A stretch of 64,000 nucleotides of DNA from Crocinitomicaceae bacterium (GCA_030830785.1 JAURMI010000003.1:277288-341287), one strand, 5' to 3'. Counted from the first letter of the stretch, positions 35,970 to 46,364 are shown. The notes: a model not told the origin generated them from the letters alone. Made by a program: numbers and translations.

Positions 35970-37004
35970 TTAGTTTTTATAAATCCAACCCCGCATTCCT
36001 AAAGAATCAGCTTTTAGTCGGATTTGTTGTAAATCATTGGGGTTTTGTCCGTTGCCCGCACTAACTTTGGTCAAAGCTCCACTCTCAATTAGCACGGCAT
36101 TGAAACCGTCGCGCAAGAGTTTGCTTTGTAAATTCTTTGCGTTCTGATAATTTGAGAAACAACCCACTATGTAGTGATAACGCGTAGAAAACTTCGTGTC
36201 ATTTTTTAGTTGCGGAATTAGTTGTGATTGCTCTTGGGGTGAGGCAGGAATTTTTACATTGAAAACAAAACCAGGTTGCCATACATATGTTTCAACATGT
36301 TCTTTTTGTGCTTTTTCAAAAGATAAAGTTGGCTCAATTGTTTCAAGAGTTTTAAACTCACCAATAGTGGTTTTTTTATAAAGGGGTGCTTTGAGCTCGT
36401 AAAAAGGATTAAAATCTTTTGAACTAAAAAGGCCCGATTGCAAGGCAGTTGTTTTTGTTGGAATCCAAAATGAATAAAAAGCCAATGGGAGTAAACATGC
36501 GGCAGCGGCAACGCGGGCCCATTTAATTTGCCTTTGTGGTTTTTCTTCCAGTGTAATTACAGGTGCTTGCGCCTGCTCTTTGTGCTCAAGGGCCACAAAA
36601 CTAAGCGTACCCAAACCGTAGGAAGACATCAATAGATTAAAAAACCGGTCTTGTTCAAAAATAATTTGACCATCAGAATGACGCGTAAAGGAGCCCAATT
36701 TGGCAAATTTAATGCGCTGACCCGCCAAAAGCTCACGTTGAAGGTGGTCAGTATATTGCTCGAGTTTCTTTTTTGCCTCTTCATAAAATAGGCCATGAGT
36801 TCTTGCATATTCTGCTAACAATAAGCCATCATCAGTTAATAAAAATCGATTAAAAAGTAAGGCTTTTTTGGGCGGGTGTATGACTCCATTTTCAATGTCT
36901 AAATTGGCTGAAATTTGTTTTGCAACAAAACCACCAAAACCCGGGACGACAACACAATTGTGTCGAAGCAAAAGTTGAATGATAATTTCTTCAATTCCCT
37001 GCAT
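35970..37004 (-). CDS. HU-CCDC81 and SPOR domain protein
   Basis: A 344-residue protein typical of Bacteroidota. The N-terminal half holds two HU-like (CCDC81) domains: LLRHNCVVVPGFGGFVA and IKFAKLGSFTRHSDGQIIFEQ. A membrane helix follows near 170 (VAAAACLLPLAFYSFWI), and the C-terminus is a SPOR domain (YHYIVGCFSNYQNAKNLQ...). SPOR domains bind glycan strands lacking stem peptides at division sites; the HU part would be cytoplasmic. A link between nucleoid and septum is an inference. Confidence 0.93.
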   Translation of the reverse strand: MQGIEEIIIQLLLRHNCVVVPGFGGFVAKQISANLDIENGVIHPPKKALLFNRFLLTDDGLLLAEYARTHGLFYEEAKKKLEQYTDHLQRELLAGQRIKFAKLGSFTRHSDGQIIFEQDRFFNLLMSSYGLGTLSFVALEHKEQAQAPVITLEEKPQRQIKWARVAAAACLLPLAFYSFWIPTKTTALQSGLFSSKDFNPFYELKAPLYKKTTIGEFKTLETIEPTLSFEKAQKEHVETYVWQPGFVFNVKIPASPQEQSQLIPQLKNDTKFSTRYHYIVGCFSNYQNAKNLQSKLLRDGFNAVLIESGALTKVSAGNGQNPNDLQQIRLKADSLGMRGWIYKN

Positions 37005-37032
37005 CTAACAAATTTACAAAAGTATGTGTAGA

Positions 37033-37755
37033 TTACAAAAAAGGCAATACTTTTTCTACATCTTCAGCAACATCTATATTAGGCGTTTCAATCGTTGTAT
37101 TTATCAATCGAATAGGGTAACCATAATATAACCATCTGAGCTGTTCCAAAGACTCTGCCTGCTCTAGATGGCAAGGGTTTAGTTTTGAAATAGATTTTAA
37201 GGTTTCTGCCCGATATGCATAGAGGCCAATATGACGCAACCATGGAAAGATGCTATCTTTTGCATAATGCATATTTGGTAAGGGGCTACGAGAAAAATAT
37301 AGTGCATTGCTGTTGATATCCGATAACACTTTAATTCGATTGACATTTAATAAATCTTCGCTACTAACATCTTCATTTACCAAGGTGGCAATTTGAACAC
37401 TTTGATCTTCAAATGCATCTAACAATTGGGAAAGTTGCAGCGCTGATACTAATGGTTCATCTCCTTGTATGTTGAGAATTACATCGTAATCTGGGAACTG
37501 ACTCAACACCTCTGCGCATCGCTCAGTGCCGCTTTGATGCGTAGATTTGGTCATGATAACATTGCCGCCAAAACGCTTAACCTCATTATAAATTCGCTGG
37601 TCGTCTGTAGCTACAACGAGTGTGTCAATTTGTTTAGCTTTCGCGGCACCTTTGTAAACACGCTCAATCATCGTCTGACCTTTCAAATCAATTAAAGGCT
37701 TGCCAGGAAAGCGGCTAGAATGAAAACGGGCTGGTATTATGGCTAATGTTTGCAT
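37033..37755 (-). CDS. kdsB: 3-Deoxy-manno-octulosonate cytidylyltransferase
   Basis: A 240-residue KdsB: IPARFHSSRFPGKPL (CTP-binding), VATDDQRIY, THQSGTERCAEV and LNIQGDEPLV. It activates Kdo as CMP-Kdo for lipid A-core synthesis, which implies a lipopolysaccharide outer membrane. Its ATG overlaps the stop of the TonB receptor gene (TAATG). Confidence 0.97.
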   Translation of the reverse strand: MQTLAIIPARFHSSRFPGKPLIDLKGQTMIERVYKGAAKAKQIDTLVVATDDQRIYNEVKRFGGNVIMTKSTHQSGTERCAEVLSQFPDYDVILNIQGDEPLVSALQLSQLLDAFEDQSVQIATLVNEDVSSEDLLNVNRIKVLSDINSNALYFSRSPLPNMHYAKDSIFPWLRHIGLYAYRAETLKSISKLNPCHLEQAESLEQLRWLYYGYPIRLINTTIETPNIDVAEDVEKVLPFL

Positions 37756-40142
37756 TAAAATTTGGCTTGAAGTTGAAAAAGAAAATTCCGAGGCGCTTGT
37801 ATGTCGCCAGGGCGTGAAGAAACTTCAGCATTCAACACATTATTTACTATAAATGAAAAACGATAATTTTCAGAAAATAAATAGGCCAATCTGGCGTCCA
37901 AAAGCAAATTGCCTTGATTATATTTTTGACGATAGGCTTTTAAACCAGGTAAAATATACACCTCTGAGTTCAGGGCAGGATCGAGATCATCTTCAAATAC
38001 ACGATCAATATTGCGCATAAAACTATTATAACGCAAAGAACCACCAATACTCCAAGATCGAAAATTAGCCTCGATATCCGCTTTTGCCAAATGCTTAAAT
38101 CTGTATTTTAACATATTGGTAGTGGTATCTGAAAAGTTTGCTAAATATTCGGCATTGGTATTTAATGATATCGGATTCATATACGTATATCCAAGCAGGG
38201 AAATCAATTCAATTTTTCCCAAATTACCTTTTGAATTAAATGAAAAATCAAGCCCTGAAATTCTTGCTTTCTCAGAATTTTGTGCTTGAAAACCTATCCA
38301 ATCAGATACATTATATTGACCACTCGTTAAAAATTCAATATCTTCTGCTGAGGGATTTATTGGGTTGAGTGCTTGTTGAGTAATCGGATTGTAATAAATG
38401 AAGGAGAATTCCATCATATTGCTATACTCATTAATAAAAAATGCGACATCGAGCATTGCTTTCCAATCCCCAATTTTAAATCCTTGCTTGAGTCCTAACT
38501 CACCGGCCCAGCCCTTTTCAGGTTGCAATGTAGGATTGGGGAAAATATTGAGTGCCCCAACAGAAGTTCGTGTATATCTTTCGGCCACACTCGGATAGCG
38601 AATGCCTTGACCTAAACTTGCACGCAAATGCGTGTATTCCTTGAGTTTATAATGTAGTCCCGTTCTTAAAACAGGATATATTGGTACAGCAATTTCATCC
38701 TTTGTTGGAATTTGAAATTGAGAATCGGGTTTATTGCCATCCATTGCAAAATATTCAAAGCGCAGACCTCCACTAATATCTAATTTGTTTTTATGCAATT
38801 CTAATTGGCTGTAGGTAGCAAAGTTTTGAGATTGATGATTACCAAAAAGTTGTGAGTGAACGACATTTTCAATGGCCGTGACCCCAGCACTCAGCGTGCT
38901 TCCCGACCCAAACTTATGCTGAAAAGTATAGTCAGCAAAATAAATGGTAGCAGCATTACTCTGACTTGCATTACTGATATTCCCATTATTAACCCAATAC
39001 AATCTGGTTTTGAGTTGATGGAGATTATTTTGAGCATCTATAAATTTAACATAAGGATCAATGAAAAGTCGCTGACCCAGATTATAAACCAAAGTAGAAG
39101 CACCACTTGTTGTATCTCCATATCCACTAGGTGTGTACGCTAAAGAATCACTTTGCCAAATTAAAAAATTGCCGGTTTTTTGAACTTGAAAGTTATATCC
39201 CAAGCCAGCTTTGAGACGTTTGTCTAATATTGCTTTGGCATAAATTGTACCCGAAACGCGAGCCCTATATTCTGATTCTCCTTGCCTGTATCCATCATTG
39301 TGAAATCCAGTTGTAGAAAAAGTATAACCCATGCGCTTTTTAAGTTCACTATGGAATACTTCAAGTTGCTGTTGCATTGGTGGCGAACTCCACCACTTTA
39401 GTGATTGACGACGTGGTGAACCGTAAAATCCCGTCTGAAATTTAACTTTAGTTAAAGGAATTAATTGAGGTTCTTTTTCAGACAGGGCAATTACTCCATT
39501 GAGCGCACCGCTACCGTACAACACCGAGGCAGCACCCTTCATTATTTCTACTTGACTTGCTTGCTCCATTGGAATGGCATTCCATTGGGTATCTCCTGCA
39601 TAACCCGATAAAAGTGGCATTCCATTCCATAGCAATAAAACCCGGCTTCCTGTACCATAGGCAAATCCAGATCCACCTCTAATCGAAACTTGGCCATCCA
39701 TAGTATAAACACCAGGAGTTTGATCGACGGCTTGTTCTAAATCTGTTATTCCTTTGTTATCTATAAGTTCGGGGCGTAAAATCTCCATCGAAACGGGAAC
39801 ATCCTCAATGGCTTGTCTTCGTTTTCCCGCACTAACCACAACAGTCTTTTGATCCTTAATTTGCACTTGCAACATACAAACAATTGGACCTTCAGGTGCT
39901 GTATTCAATTGAATTGTATCTGCAATATAAAATGGCGCCCTAATAATAATAGATAGAGGATATTTAGCCGGACTTAATAATATCAATCCATTTTGACTTT
40001 TTATTGATTTGCCGCCATTAATGAGATAAGATGCATCCTCGATGCGCGCATTTGTTTGTGCGTCTAAGACTTCTATTTGTAGATTTTGAGCCAAAAAATT
40101 TTGACAAATAAATACCGAAAAAAAAACTATTAGTCTCATCAT
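37755..40142 (-). CDS. TonB-dependent outer-membrane receptor
   Basis: About 795 residues: signal peptide (MRLIVFFSVFICQNFLAQ), a short carboxypeptidase-regulatory-like domain (~20-100), a plug domain (VSMEILRPELIDNKGITDLEQ, then GVYTMDGQVSIRGGSGF and VEIMKGAASVLYGSGALNG) and a 22-strand barrel ending in aromatic F (FQLQAKF). It is the BtuB/FepA type, not SusC. No partner substrate gene lies nearby, so the ligand is unknown. ATG 40142 or 40139 starts it. Confidence 0.93.
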   Translation of the reverse strand: MMRLIVFFSVFICQNFLAQNLQIEVLDAQTNARIEDASYLINGGKSIKSQNGLILLSPAKYPLSIIIRAPFYIADTIQLNTAPEGPIVCMLQVQIKDQKTVVVSAGKRRQAIEDVPVSMEILRPELIDNKGITDLEQAVDQTPGVYTMDGQVSIRGGSGFAYGTGSRVLLLWNGMPLLSGYAGDTQWNAIPMEQASQVEIMKGAASVLYGSGALNGVIALSEKEPQLIPLTKVKFQTGFYGSPRRQSLKWWSSPPMQQQLEVFHSELKKRMGYTFSTTGFHNDGYRQGESEYRARVSGTIYAKAILDKRLKAGLGYNFQVQKTGNFLIWQSDSLAYTPSGYGDTTSGASTLVYNLGQRLFIDPYVKFIDAQNNLHQLKTRLYWVNNGNISNASQSNAATIYFADYTFQHKFGSGSTLSAGVTAIENVVHSQLFGNHQSQNFATYSQLELHKNKLDISGGLRFEYFAMDGNKPDSQFQIPTKDEIAVPIYPVLRTGLHYKLKEYTHLRASLGQGIRYPSVAERYTRTSVGALNIFPNPTLQPEKGWAGELGLKQGFKIGDWKAMLDVAFFINEYSNMMEFSFIYYNPITQQALNPINPSAEDIEFLTSGQYNVSDWIGFQAQNSEKARISGLDFSFNSKGNLGKIELISLLGYTYMNPISLNTNAEYLANFSDTTTNMLKYRFKHLAKADIEANFRSWSIGGSLRYNSFMRNIDRVFEDDLDPALNSEVYILPGLKAYRQKYNQGNLLLDARLAYLFSENYRFSFIVNNVLNAEVSSRPGDIQAPRNFLFQLQAKF

Positions 40143-40202
40143 TAGGACGGTCATTTAAGCGAATTTAAGTTTTTTCATTGACTTTTCATTCCGGTATTTT
40201 TC

Positions 40203-40220
40203 TAATTCACAGGTGAATTA
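40203..40220. promoter_or_regulatory. Perfect palindrome between TonB receptor and dprA
   Basis: TAATTCAC-AG-GTGAATTA is a perfect 8-base inverted repeat with a two-base centre, in the 206-bp divergent region, about 60 bases upstream of the TonB receptor start. It could be a dimeric operator (inference). It does not match a Fur or B12-riboswitch sequence I know. The rest of this region is AT-rich and shows no other feature. Confidence 0.35.
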
Positions 40221-40348
40221 AGTACTTAGAATCACATTTCTTTTTATCTAAAACACCAGCGAAATAAAAATTACGGTATTCTCAGAATAATTACGGATGT
40301 CATCAAGCTTGAATTGCAATAATTTTAGTCAATTTCAAGTTAAAGAAA

Positions 40349-41449
40349 ATGAACAATTCCGACCTACTCTATAAAATAGCATTCTCTCAACTTTATGGCA
40401 TTGGGCCGGCACGTGCACAAAAAATTCTAAAAAAAATAGAACATCCAAAGGATTTTTTCTTTTTAAATTTTAAAGAACTTCATCGAATTACAGAAATACC
40501 GTTACAAACGCTTCAAAATACAAATCCAAAAAGGGCCTTAATCAGTGCTCAAGCACAACTAAATTTTCTAAATCATTATAAAGTCAATTACCACTTTATA
40601 AGTGACCCATTATACCCTAAAAGATTGCGCCAATGCCCGGATGCGCCAATTGGAATCTTTTTTCGTGGTTGTGGCCCATATTGGAATAGACCAAAATGCA
40701 TTGCCATAGTTGGCGCAAGAGAAAAAACAAATTACGGAACTCAAATCGTAGATGAATTAATTTCCAAGCTACCTAAAGACATTATTGTTCTTAGTGGACT
40801 GGCAAAAGGTATTGATGCATGTGTGCATCAAAAATGCATAGAATTTGGTTTGTCAACCTATGGAGTTCTGGGGCACGGCCTCGATCAAATATATCCAAAA
40901 AGCAATGGGCAAATTGCCAATTTAATGCTAGAAAATGGCGGGCTTATTTCTGAATTTTTAATTGGAGTAAAACCAGAAAAAATGAATTTTCCCATGCGCA
41001 ACAGAATCATTGCTGGCATGGCAGATGCTGTCATTGTAGTGGAGAGTAAAAAAAATGGAGGCTCATTAATTACTGCAGAACTCGCCAATGACTATAACCG
41101 CGAAGTATTTGCTTTTCCTAACCAAATCTTTAAAATTGAATCAGAAGGTTGCCATCAACTTATTGCAAACAACAAAGCACATCTTCTCTCTAATACAAAT
41201 GACTTACTTAAGTTTATGAATTGGTCTTTCAATACAAAACAATTAAGTACCTTAAATAAGCCACAAACCAATAATCTAATCGAAAAAAAAATAATCTCGT
41301 GTTTTCAAATAAAACCAACCTGGAGTATTGATGAACTTCTTATTGAGATCAATCAACCCGTTTCTCTAATAAACGGAGCTCTTTTTGAATTGGAACTACA
41401 AAATTTAATTAAAAATATAGGGGCAAATAGATACAGTTTGCCCTTGTAA
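40349..41449 (+). CDS. dprA: DNA-processing protein DprA
   Basis: A 366-residue DprA. N-terminal helix-hairpin-helix-like part (IGPARAQKIL), Rossmann-like core with IAIVGAREKTNYG, LSGLAKGIDACVHQ and MRNRIIAGMADAVIVVESK, and a C-terminal winged-helix domain (KPTWSIDELLIEI). DprA loads RecA on incoming single-stranded DNA during transformation. Here it is transcribed upstream of the metH riboswitch with no terminator seen between. Confidence 0.97.
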   Translation: MNNSDLLYKIAFSQLYGIGPARAQKILKKIEHPKDFFFLNFKELHRITEIPLQTLQNTNPKRALISAQAQLNFLNHYKVNYHFISDPLYPKRLRQCPDAPIGIFFRGCGPYWNRPKCIAIVGAREKTNYGTQIVDELISKLPKDIIVLSGLAKGIDACVHQKCIEFGLSTYGVLGHGLDQIYPKSNGQIANLMLENGGLISEFLIGVKPEKMNFPMRNRIIAGMADAVIVVESKKNGGSLITAELANDYNREVFAFPNQIFKIESEGCHQLIANNKAHLLSNTNDLLKFMNWSFNTKQLSTLNKPQTNNLIEKKIISCFQIKPTWSIDELLIEINQPVSLINGALFELELQNLIKNIGANRYSLPL

Positions 41450-41472
41450 TTTGTAAAAGCTATGTACCTTTG
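41444..41472 (+). promoter_or_regulatory. Predicted metH promoter
   Basis: TTG at 41444-41446, an 18-base spacer and TACCTTTG at 41465-41472. The predicted start near 41479 lies about 16 bases before the riboswitch P1 helix, exactly where it should. The -33 element overlaps the end of dprA. Confidence 0.65.
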
Positions 41473-41494
41473 CAATGGTTTTCTTACCAAAAGA

Positions 41495-41596
41495 AACTTA
41501 TAAAGAAAGGTGGAGGGATAGGCCCATTGAAACCTTGGCAACCTCACCATAAAAGTAAAGGTGCCAAATCCAATCCCTAAAGGGAAAAGATAAGTT
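41495..41596 (+). promoter_or_regulatory. SAM-I (S-box) riboswitch upstream of metH
   Basis: The segment contains the S-box core: AAAGGTGGAGGGATAGGCCC, TGAAACCTTGGCAACC, AGGTGCCAAATCC and a closing GGGAAAAGATAAG. P1 is formed by AACTTAT (41495-41501) and ATAAGTT (41590-41596). SAM-I riboswitches bind S-adenosylmethionine and lower expression of methionine genes. Only 37 bases separate P1 from the metH ATG and no classic T-tract terminator follows, so control may act on translation. A possible alternative pairing is described in the findings. Confidence 0.93.
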
Positions 41597-41633
41597 GAAA
41601 CGCATTGTTTCTGCCTTTCTAAAGATTAATATT

Positions 41634-42623
41634 ATGATTAATGCAGCGCTTAAACATGCGATAGAGCATCGAATTCTAGTCCTAGACGGAGCAATGGGTA
41701 CTATGATTCAACGCTATAAGCTCGAAGAAATTGATTTTCGAGAAGGTGCTTTTGAGCAACATCCATTGCCACTTAAAGGCAACAACGACCTATTATCAAT
41801 CACTAGGCCACAAATTATAAAAAGCATTCACCGCGAATACTTAAAAGCTGGTGCCGATATCATAGAAACCAATACTTTTTCGGCAACCACCATTGCCCAA
41901 GCCGATTATCACCTCGAAGATGCAGTGTATCAGATAAATTATCAAAGTGCAAAGATTGCCAAGGAGGTTACACAAGAATTTAATGACAAACCGCGTTTTG
42001 TTGCAGGATCTATAGGGCCGACCAATAGAACAGCTTCGATTTCTCCCGACGTTAATGACCCCGGATTTAGAGCAATTAACTTTGACCAACTCGTAGTATC
42101 ATATACACAACAAATTGATGCGTTAATCGATGGTGGTGTCGATATTCTACTGATCGAAACCGTTTTTGATACGCTCAATGCGAAAGCTGCGCTATATGCT
42201 TGTAATATGGTTTTTGAAAAACGTCAAAGCACTTTACCAATAATGGTTTCAGGAACGATTACAGATCAATCGGGAAGAACTTTAACGGGACAAACTACTG
42301 AGGCGTTCTTAATTTCATTATCACACATGCCCTTATTGAGCATTGGTCTAAATTGTGCTTTAGGTGCTTCTATGATGCGTCCATATTTACAGGTTCTCAA
42401 TGAAAAAGCAACTTTTGCGGTGAGCGCCCATCCAAACGCCGGTCTACCCAATGAATTCGGCCTTTACGACCAAAGCCCTCAAGACATGGCTATTCAAATA
42501 GAACAGTTTTTGCAAGAAGGTCTAGTCAACATCATAGGAGGCTGTTGTGGCACAACCCCTGAGCATATCGAGGCAATTACAGCAATTGCAGCTAAATATT
42601 CACCTAGAAAATGGAAACACTAA
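41634..42623 (+). CDS. metH: Methionine synthase, homocysteine-binding part (split MetH)
   Basis: A 329-residue protein equal to the first domain of cobalamin-dependent methionine synthase. [29 protein letters not shown] and the zinc cysteines in GLNCALGA and [10 protein letters not shown] are present; these bind and activate homocysteine. ATG 41634 is chosen; a TTG-led extension to 41595 would run into the riboswitch. The remaining MetH domains are in the next gene, 1 base after the stop codon and in another frame. Confidence 0.93.
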   Translation: MINAALKHAIEHRILVLDGAMGTMIQRYKLEEIDFREGAFEQHPLPLKGNNDLLSITRPQIIKSIHREYLKAGADIIETNTFSATTIAQADYHLEDAVYQINYQSAKIAKEVTQEFNDKPRFVAGSIGPTNRTASISPDVNDPGFRAINFDQLVVSYTQQIDALIDGGVDILLIETVFDTLNAKAALYACNMVFEKRQSTLPIMVSGTITDQSGRTLTGQTTEAFLISLSHMPLLSIGLNCALGASMMRPYLQVLNEKATFAVSAHPNAGLPNEFGLYDQSPQDMAIQIEQFLQEGLVNIIGGCCGTTPEHIEAITAIAAKYSPRKWKH

Positions 42624-42624
42624 G

Positions 42625-45276
42625 ATGTTGAAATTAGCAGGATTAGAGGCTTTGATTCTCGATGAAAATAGCAATTTCATCAATGTGGGTGAACGCACCA
42701 ATGTTACTGGTTCTAGGGCTTTTTTACGAATGATAAAAGAAGGAGATTTTGAGTCTGCACTAGAAGTTGCAAGAGAACAAGTTGAGGGGGGCGCACAAAT
42801 CCTAGATATAAATATGGATGAAGGGATGATTGATGGCAAAACTGCCATGGTTCGCTTTCTGAATTTATTGGCAGCAGAACCAGATATAGCAAGAATTCCC
42901 GTAATGATTGATTCATCAAAATGGGAAATTATTCGAGCTGGTCTCAAATGTGTTCAGGGTAAATGTGTTGTCAATTCAATATCATTAAAAGAAGGCGAGA
43001 AAGTTTTTATTGAGCAAGCTCGTGAGATAAGGCGCTTTGGAGCTGCCGTAATTGTCATGGCTTTTGATGAAAAAGGTCAAGCAGACAACTATAAACGTCG
43101 AATAGAAATTTGCGAACGATCTTACCAAATTTTGGTAAATACTGTTGGTTTTCCTGCCGAAGACATCATTTTTGATCCCAATATTTTTCCTGTTGCAACG
43201 GGTATGGAAGAACACGCAAACAATGCACTTGACTTTTTTGCTGCTACTAAATGGATTCGTGAAAATTTGAAGGGTGTGCACGTTAGTGGAGGGGTTTCAA
43301 ATGTCTCGTTCTCTTTCCGTGGCAACAATAAAGTTCGTGAAGCCATGCATTCTGCATTTTTATTTCATGCCACTGCACATGGAATGGACATGGGAATTGT
43401 TAATCCTAGCATGCTAGAAATATATTCAAAAATTGAGCCCAATTTATTGAATCATGTTGAGGATGTTTTACTAAATCGGCGAATTGATGCTACTGAACGT
43501 TTGTTAGAATTTGCAGCAACGGTAAGTGGAGAAGTCAGACAACATACAGCGGATCTCAGCTGGAGAAATCAAAGTGTAGAAAAAAAACTTGCCCATGCAC
43601 TCATAAAAGGAATCGTTGAATTTATTGATCAGGATGTAGAAGAGGCGCGTTTATTGGTTGAACATCCCATTCAAGTTATTGAAGGCCCGCTTATGGACGG
43701 CATGAATCAAGTAGGTGATTTATTTGGTTCTGGTCAAATGTTTTTACCTCAAGTAGTAAAATCGGCAAGGGTAATGAAAAAAGCCGTTGCTTATTTACTG
43801 CCGTTTATCGAGGCAGACAAAGACGGTAAAAAAGAAGCTGCGGGGAAAATTTTAATGGCCACTGTTAAAGGTGATGTTCACGACATTGGAAAGAATATAG
43901 TTGGCGTTGTACTGGCTTGTAATAACTATCAAATCATCGATTTAGGGGTTATGGTGCAAGCTCAAGAAATCATTCAAACTGCGATTGAACAAAATGTTGA
44001 TGCCATCGGGCTAAGTGGTCTAATTACACCTTCGTTAGATGAGATGGTTCATATTGCTAAAGAAATGCAGCGAGCTGGGCTAACAATACCTTTATTAATT
44101 GGAGGTGCCACCACTTCAAAGGTTCATACTGCAGTTAAAATAGAAGAACATTATCCCTCTGGAGCGGTAATTCATGTGTTAGATGCTTCGAGGTCTGTAA
44201 CCGTTGTTGAAAGTTTATTGGGATCTAAGAAAAATGAATTTTTAAGCGCACTCAATATTGAATATTCAAAAATCAGAGAACACCATGCCAAACATCAAGC
44301 AACAAAGCAACTGATCAGCTTAGAAAAGGCTAGGGAAAATCGTTTGAAACTTACCTTTGATGAAAATACTATTTCAACACCAAAATTTTTGGGCACCCAA
44401 CTACACCAACCCAATATTTCTGAATTAATACCTTTTATCGATTGGACCCCATTTTTTCAATCATGGGAACTACACGGAAAATATCCTGCAATTCTAGAAG
44501 ATTCTGTTGTTGGCAAAGCAGCCACAAAAGTATTTGAGGACGCCCAAAAAATGATACAACAATTAGCGAGTGATAATATTTTAAAATGTAAAGGGGTTAG
44601 TGGAATTTTTCCTGCCAATTCGATTGGTGATGACATCGAAATCTACCACCCAAAAACTGCCGAATTATTGCATAAGCAAATTACACTTAGACAACAAACC
44701 AAAAAAGTTTCAGGACAACCGAATTTGGCATTGGCCGATTTTATTGCCCCAAAATCATTGAATATAAAAGATTATATAGGCGCTTTTGTTGTTTGCGCAG
44801 GCATAGGTATTGAACATTACACAAAACTTTACGAAGACAACCAAGATGACTATAACTCAATTTTAGTCAAAGCAATTGCCGACCGTTTAGCAGAAGCATT
44901 TGCCGAATACCTCCATGCTTTTATTCGAAAAGATCTTTGGGCATATGATCCCGATGAACGACTTGAAAATGAAGCCCTTATTTCAGAAAAATACCGAGGA
45001 ATTCGCCCAGCACCAGGATACCCTGCATGTCCTGACCATCAAGAAAAGCTTGGCATTTTTAAGCTCCTCGATGCATCCAATCAAATAGGAGTTTCATTAA
45101 CAGAGACCTTGGCCATGTGGCCTGCTTCCTCAGTCAGTGGTTGGTATTTTGGACATCCTCAAGCCAAGTATTTTGGCTTAGGAAAAATAAGCGAGGAGCA
45201 AGTTTTGGACGTTGCCGCACGAAAAGAAAAAGCATTCAAGGATATTGAACGTTGGTATCGTTCAATTTTGGTCTAA
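42625..45276 (+). CDS. metH: Methionine synthase, folate/B12/activation part (split MetH)
   Basis: An 883-residue protein with the other MetH domains: pterin-binding ([35 protein letters not shown]), B12 cap and Rossmann domain with the cobalt-ligand motif [11 protein letters not shown], and the SAM-binding activation domain ([12 protein letters not shown]). It needs the homocysteine domain encoded just upstream to act. Split MetH genes occur in other Bacteroidota (established knowledge). The intact ATG and domain boundary argue against a frameshift. It ends one base before the convergent rnhA stop. Confidence 0.95.
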   Translation: MLKLAGLEALILDENSNFINVGERTNVTGSRAFLRMIKEGDFESALEVAREQVEGGAQILDINMDEGMIDGKTAMVRFLNLLAAEPDIARIPVMIDSSKWEIIRAGLKCVQGKCVVNSISLKEGEKVFIEQAREIRRFGAAVIVMAFDEKGQADNYKRRIEICERSYQILVNTVGFPAEDIIFDPNIFPVATGMEEHANNALDFFAATKWIRENLKGVHVSGGVSNVSFSFRGNNKVREAMHSAFLFHATAHGMDMGIVNPSMLEIYSKIEPNLLNHVEDVLLNRRIDATERLLEFAATVSGEVRQHTADLSWRNQSVEKKLAHALIKGIVEFIDQDVEEARLLVEHPIQVIEGPLMDGMNQVGDLFGSGQMFLPQVVKSARVMKKAVAYLLPFIEADKDGKKEAAGKILMATVKGDVHDIGKNIVGVVLACNNYQIIDLGVMVQAQEIIQTAIEQNVDAIGLSGLITPSLDEMVHIAKEMQRAGLTIPLLIGGATTSKVHTAVKIEEHYPSGAVIHVLDASRSVTVVESLLGSKKNEFLSALNIEYSKIREHHAKHQATKQLISLEKARENRLKLTFDENTISTPKFLGTQLHQPNISELIPFIDWTPFFQSWELHGKYPAILEDSVVGKAATKVFEDAQKMIQQLASDNILKCKGVSGIFPANSIGDDIEIYHPKTAELLHKQITLRQQTKKVSGQPNLALADFIAPKSLNIKDYIGAFVVCAGIGIEHYTKLYEDNQDDYNSILVKAIADRLAEAFAEYLHAFIRKDLWAYDPDERLENEALISEKYRGIRPAPGYPACPDHQEKLGIFKLLDASNQIGVSLTETLAMWPASSVSGWYFGHPQAKYFGLGKISEEQVLDVAARKEKAFKDIERWYRSILV

Positions 45277-45277
45277 A

Positions 45278-45745
45278 TCAATTTGGATTGGCTTCAAACC
45301 ATTCATCAATATATGTTGGCGTTTCTGTAGCGGCACTTACGGCAAGTGTATCGCAACGCTCATTTTGAGCATGACCCGCATGCCCTTTTATCCAGATAAA
45401 TTCTAAATTAAAATGTGGATGTAATTCTAGATAGCGTTGCCATAAATCGGGGTTTTTTTTGCCTTTAAAACCTTTTTTTGCCCAACCAAATACCCAACCT
45501 TTAGTAATTGAATCAATTACATATTTAGAATCCGTGTGAATAACAACCGTATAACTGCGATTCTTAATCTTTTCTAGAGCAACAATCACCGCCAATAATT
45601 CCATTCTATTATTTGTTGTGTGTCGAAATCCTTGGCTGAGTTCGGTTTGCTTGCCTCCAAAAGATAAAATAATACCATAGCCTCCAGGACCAGGGTTTCC
45701 TCTTGAAGATCCATCAGTATATACTTTTATTTTTTTATCGCTCAT
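45278..45745 (-). CDS. rnhA: Ribonuclease HI
   Basis: A 155-residue RNase HI with all catalytic residues: YTDGSSRGNPGPGG (Asp), NRMELLAV (Glu), HTDSKYV (Asp) and the C-terminal KGHAGHAQNERCD (His, Asp). It cleaves RNA in RNA-DNA hybrids. Its start overlaps the ruvC stop by four bases, so the two are co-translated. Confidence 0.97.
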   Translation of the reverse strand: MSDKKIKVYTDGSSRGNPGPGGYGIILSFGGKQTELSQGFRHTTNNRMELLAVIVALEKIKNRSYTVVIHTDSKYVIDSITKGWVFGWAKKGFKGKKNPDLWQRYLELHPHFNLEFIWIKGHAGHAQNERCDTLAVSAATETPTYIDEWFEANPN

Positions 45746-46299
45746 TTTTTTAACCTATCCGGGTTTTGGGCCAAAAATGCAGTCCAGCTATCGCCTTTAG
45801 TTTTGTTGTGTTCACCTTGTCCTTTTGAAAAATGATGGCAAACGGCGACTGCCAAACCATCTGTGGCATCGAGATGTTTGGGCAAATCTTTAAAATTAAG
45901 CAGCTTTTGGAGCATCGCGGCAACCTGTTCCTTGGAAGCACTACCGCTTCCAGTTATGGCTTGTTTTACGCGCCTTGGAGAATATTCTTCAAAAGGCATG
46001 TTATGATTTAATGCCGCAGCAATCGCCACCCCTTGCGCTCGGCCTAATTTGAGCATTGATTGCACATTTTTGCCAAAAAAAGGCGCCTCAATAGCCATTT
46101 CATCCGGTTTGTATTCTGCTATCAAACCATTTAATCGTTCGAGTATTCTTTTAAGTTTGTCTGGATGGGTTGCAAGTTTATGCAATTGTATAACTCCAAA
46201 ATTCAATAGCTGAAGTTGTTTATTTTGAATATGAATCAAACCATACCCTAAAACAGTTGTTCCTGGATCTATTCCTAAAATAATTTTGTCATGACTCAT
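45742..46299 (-). CDS. ruvC: Holliday junction resolvase RuvC
   Basis: A 185-residue RuvC: ILGIDPGTTVLGYG (first Asp), AIEAPFFGKNVQS (Glu), and C-terminal HLDATDGLAVAVCHH (two Asp). It resolves four-way junctions with RuvAB. Upstream of rnhA in a two-gene unit. Confidence 0.97.
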   Translation of the reverse strand: MSHDKIILGIDPGTTVLGYGLIHIQNKQLQLLNFGVIQLHKLATHPDKLKRILERLNGLIAEYKPDEMAIEAPFFGKNVQSMLKLGRAQGVAIAAALNHNMPFEEYSPRRVKQAITGSGSASKEQVAAMLQKLLNFKDLPKHLDATDGLAVAVCHHFSKGQGEHNKTKGDSWTAFLAQNPDRLKK

Positions 46300-46348
46300 T
46301 GCACTATAAAACTACATACTATTGACCTTTCATGGATTAAAAAACTTA

Positions 46349-46356
46349 TATCTTTG
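46349..46356 (+). promoter_or_regulatory. Predicted -7 box of tRNA-Val
   Basis: TATCTTTG, an exact TAnnTTTG match, lies 8 bases before the tRNA 5' end. A TTG at 46322 is 24 bases upstream, slightly long. Confidence 0.5.
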
Positions 46357-46364
46357 CATTTTAA

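Noticed and set aside
42547..42630. A frameshift breaking metH
   Set aside because: The second gene has its own ATG at a domain boundary, the first ends just after its zinc-site region, and the extra upstream reading frame does not resemble MetH. Split MetH is known in the phylum.
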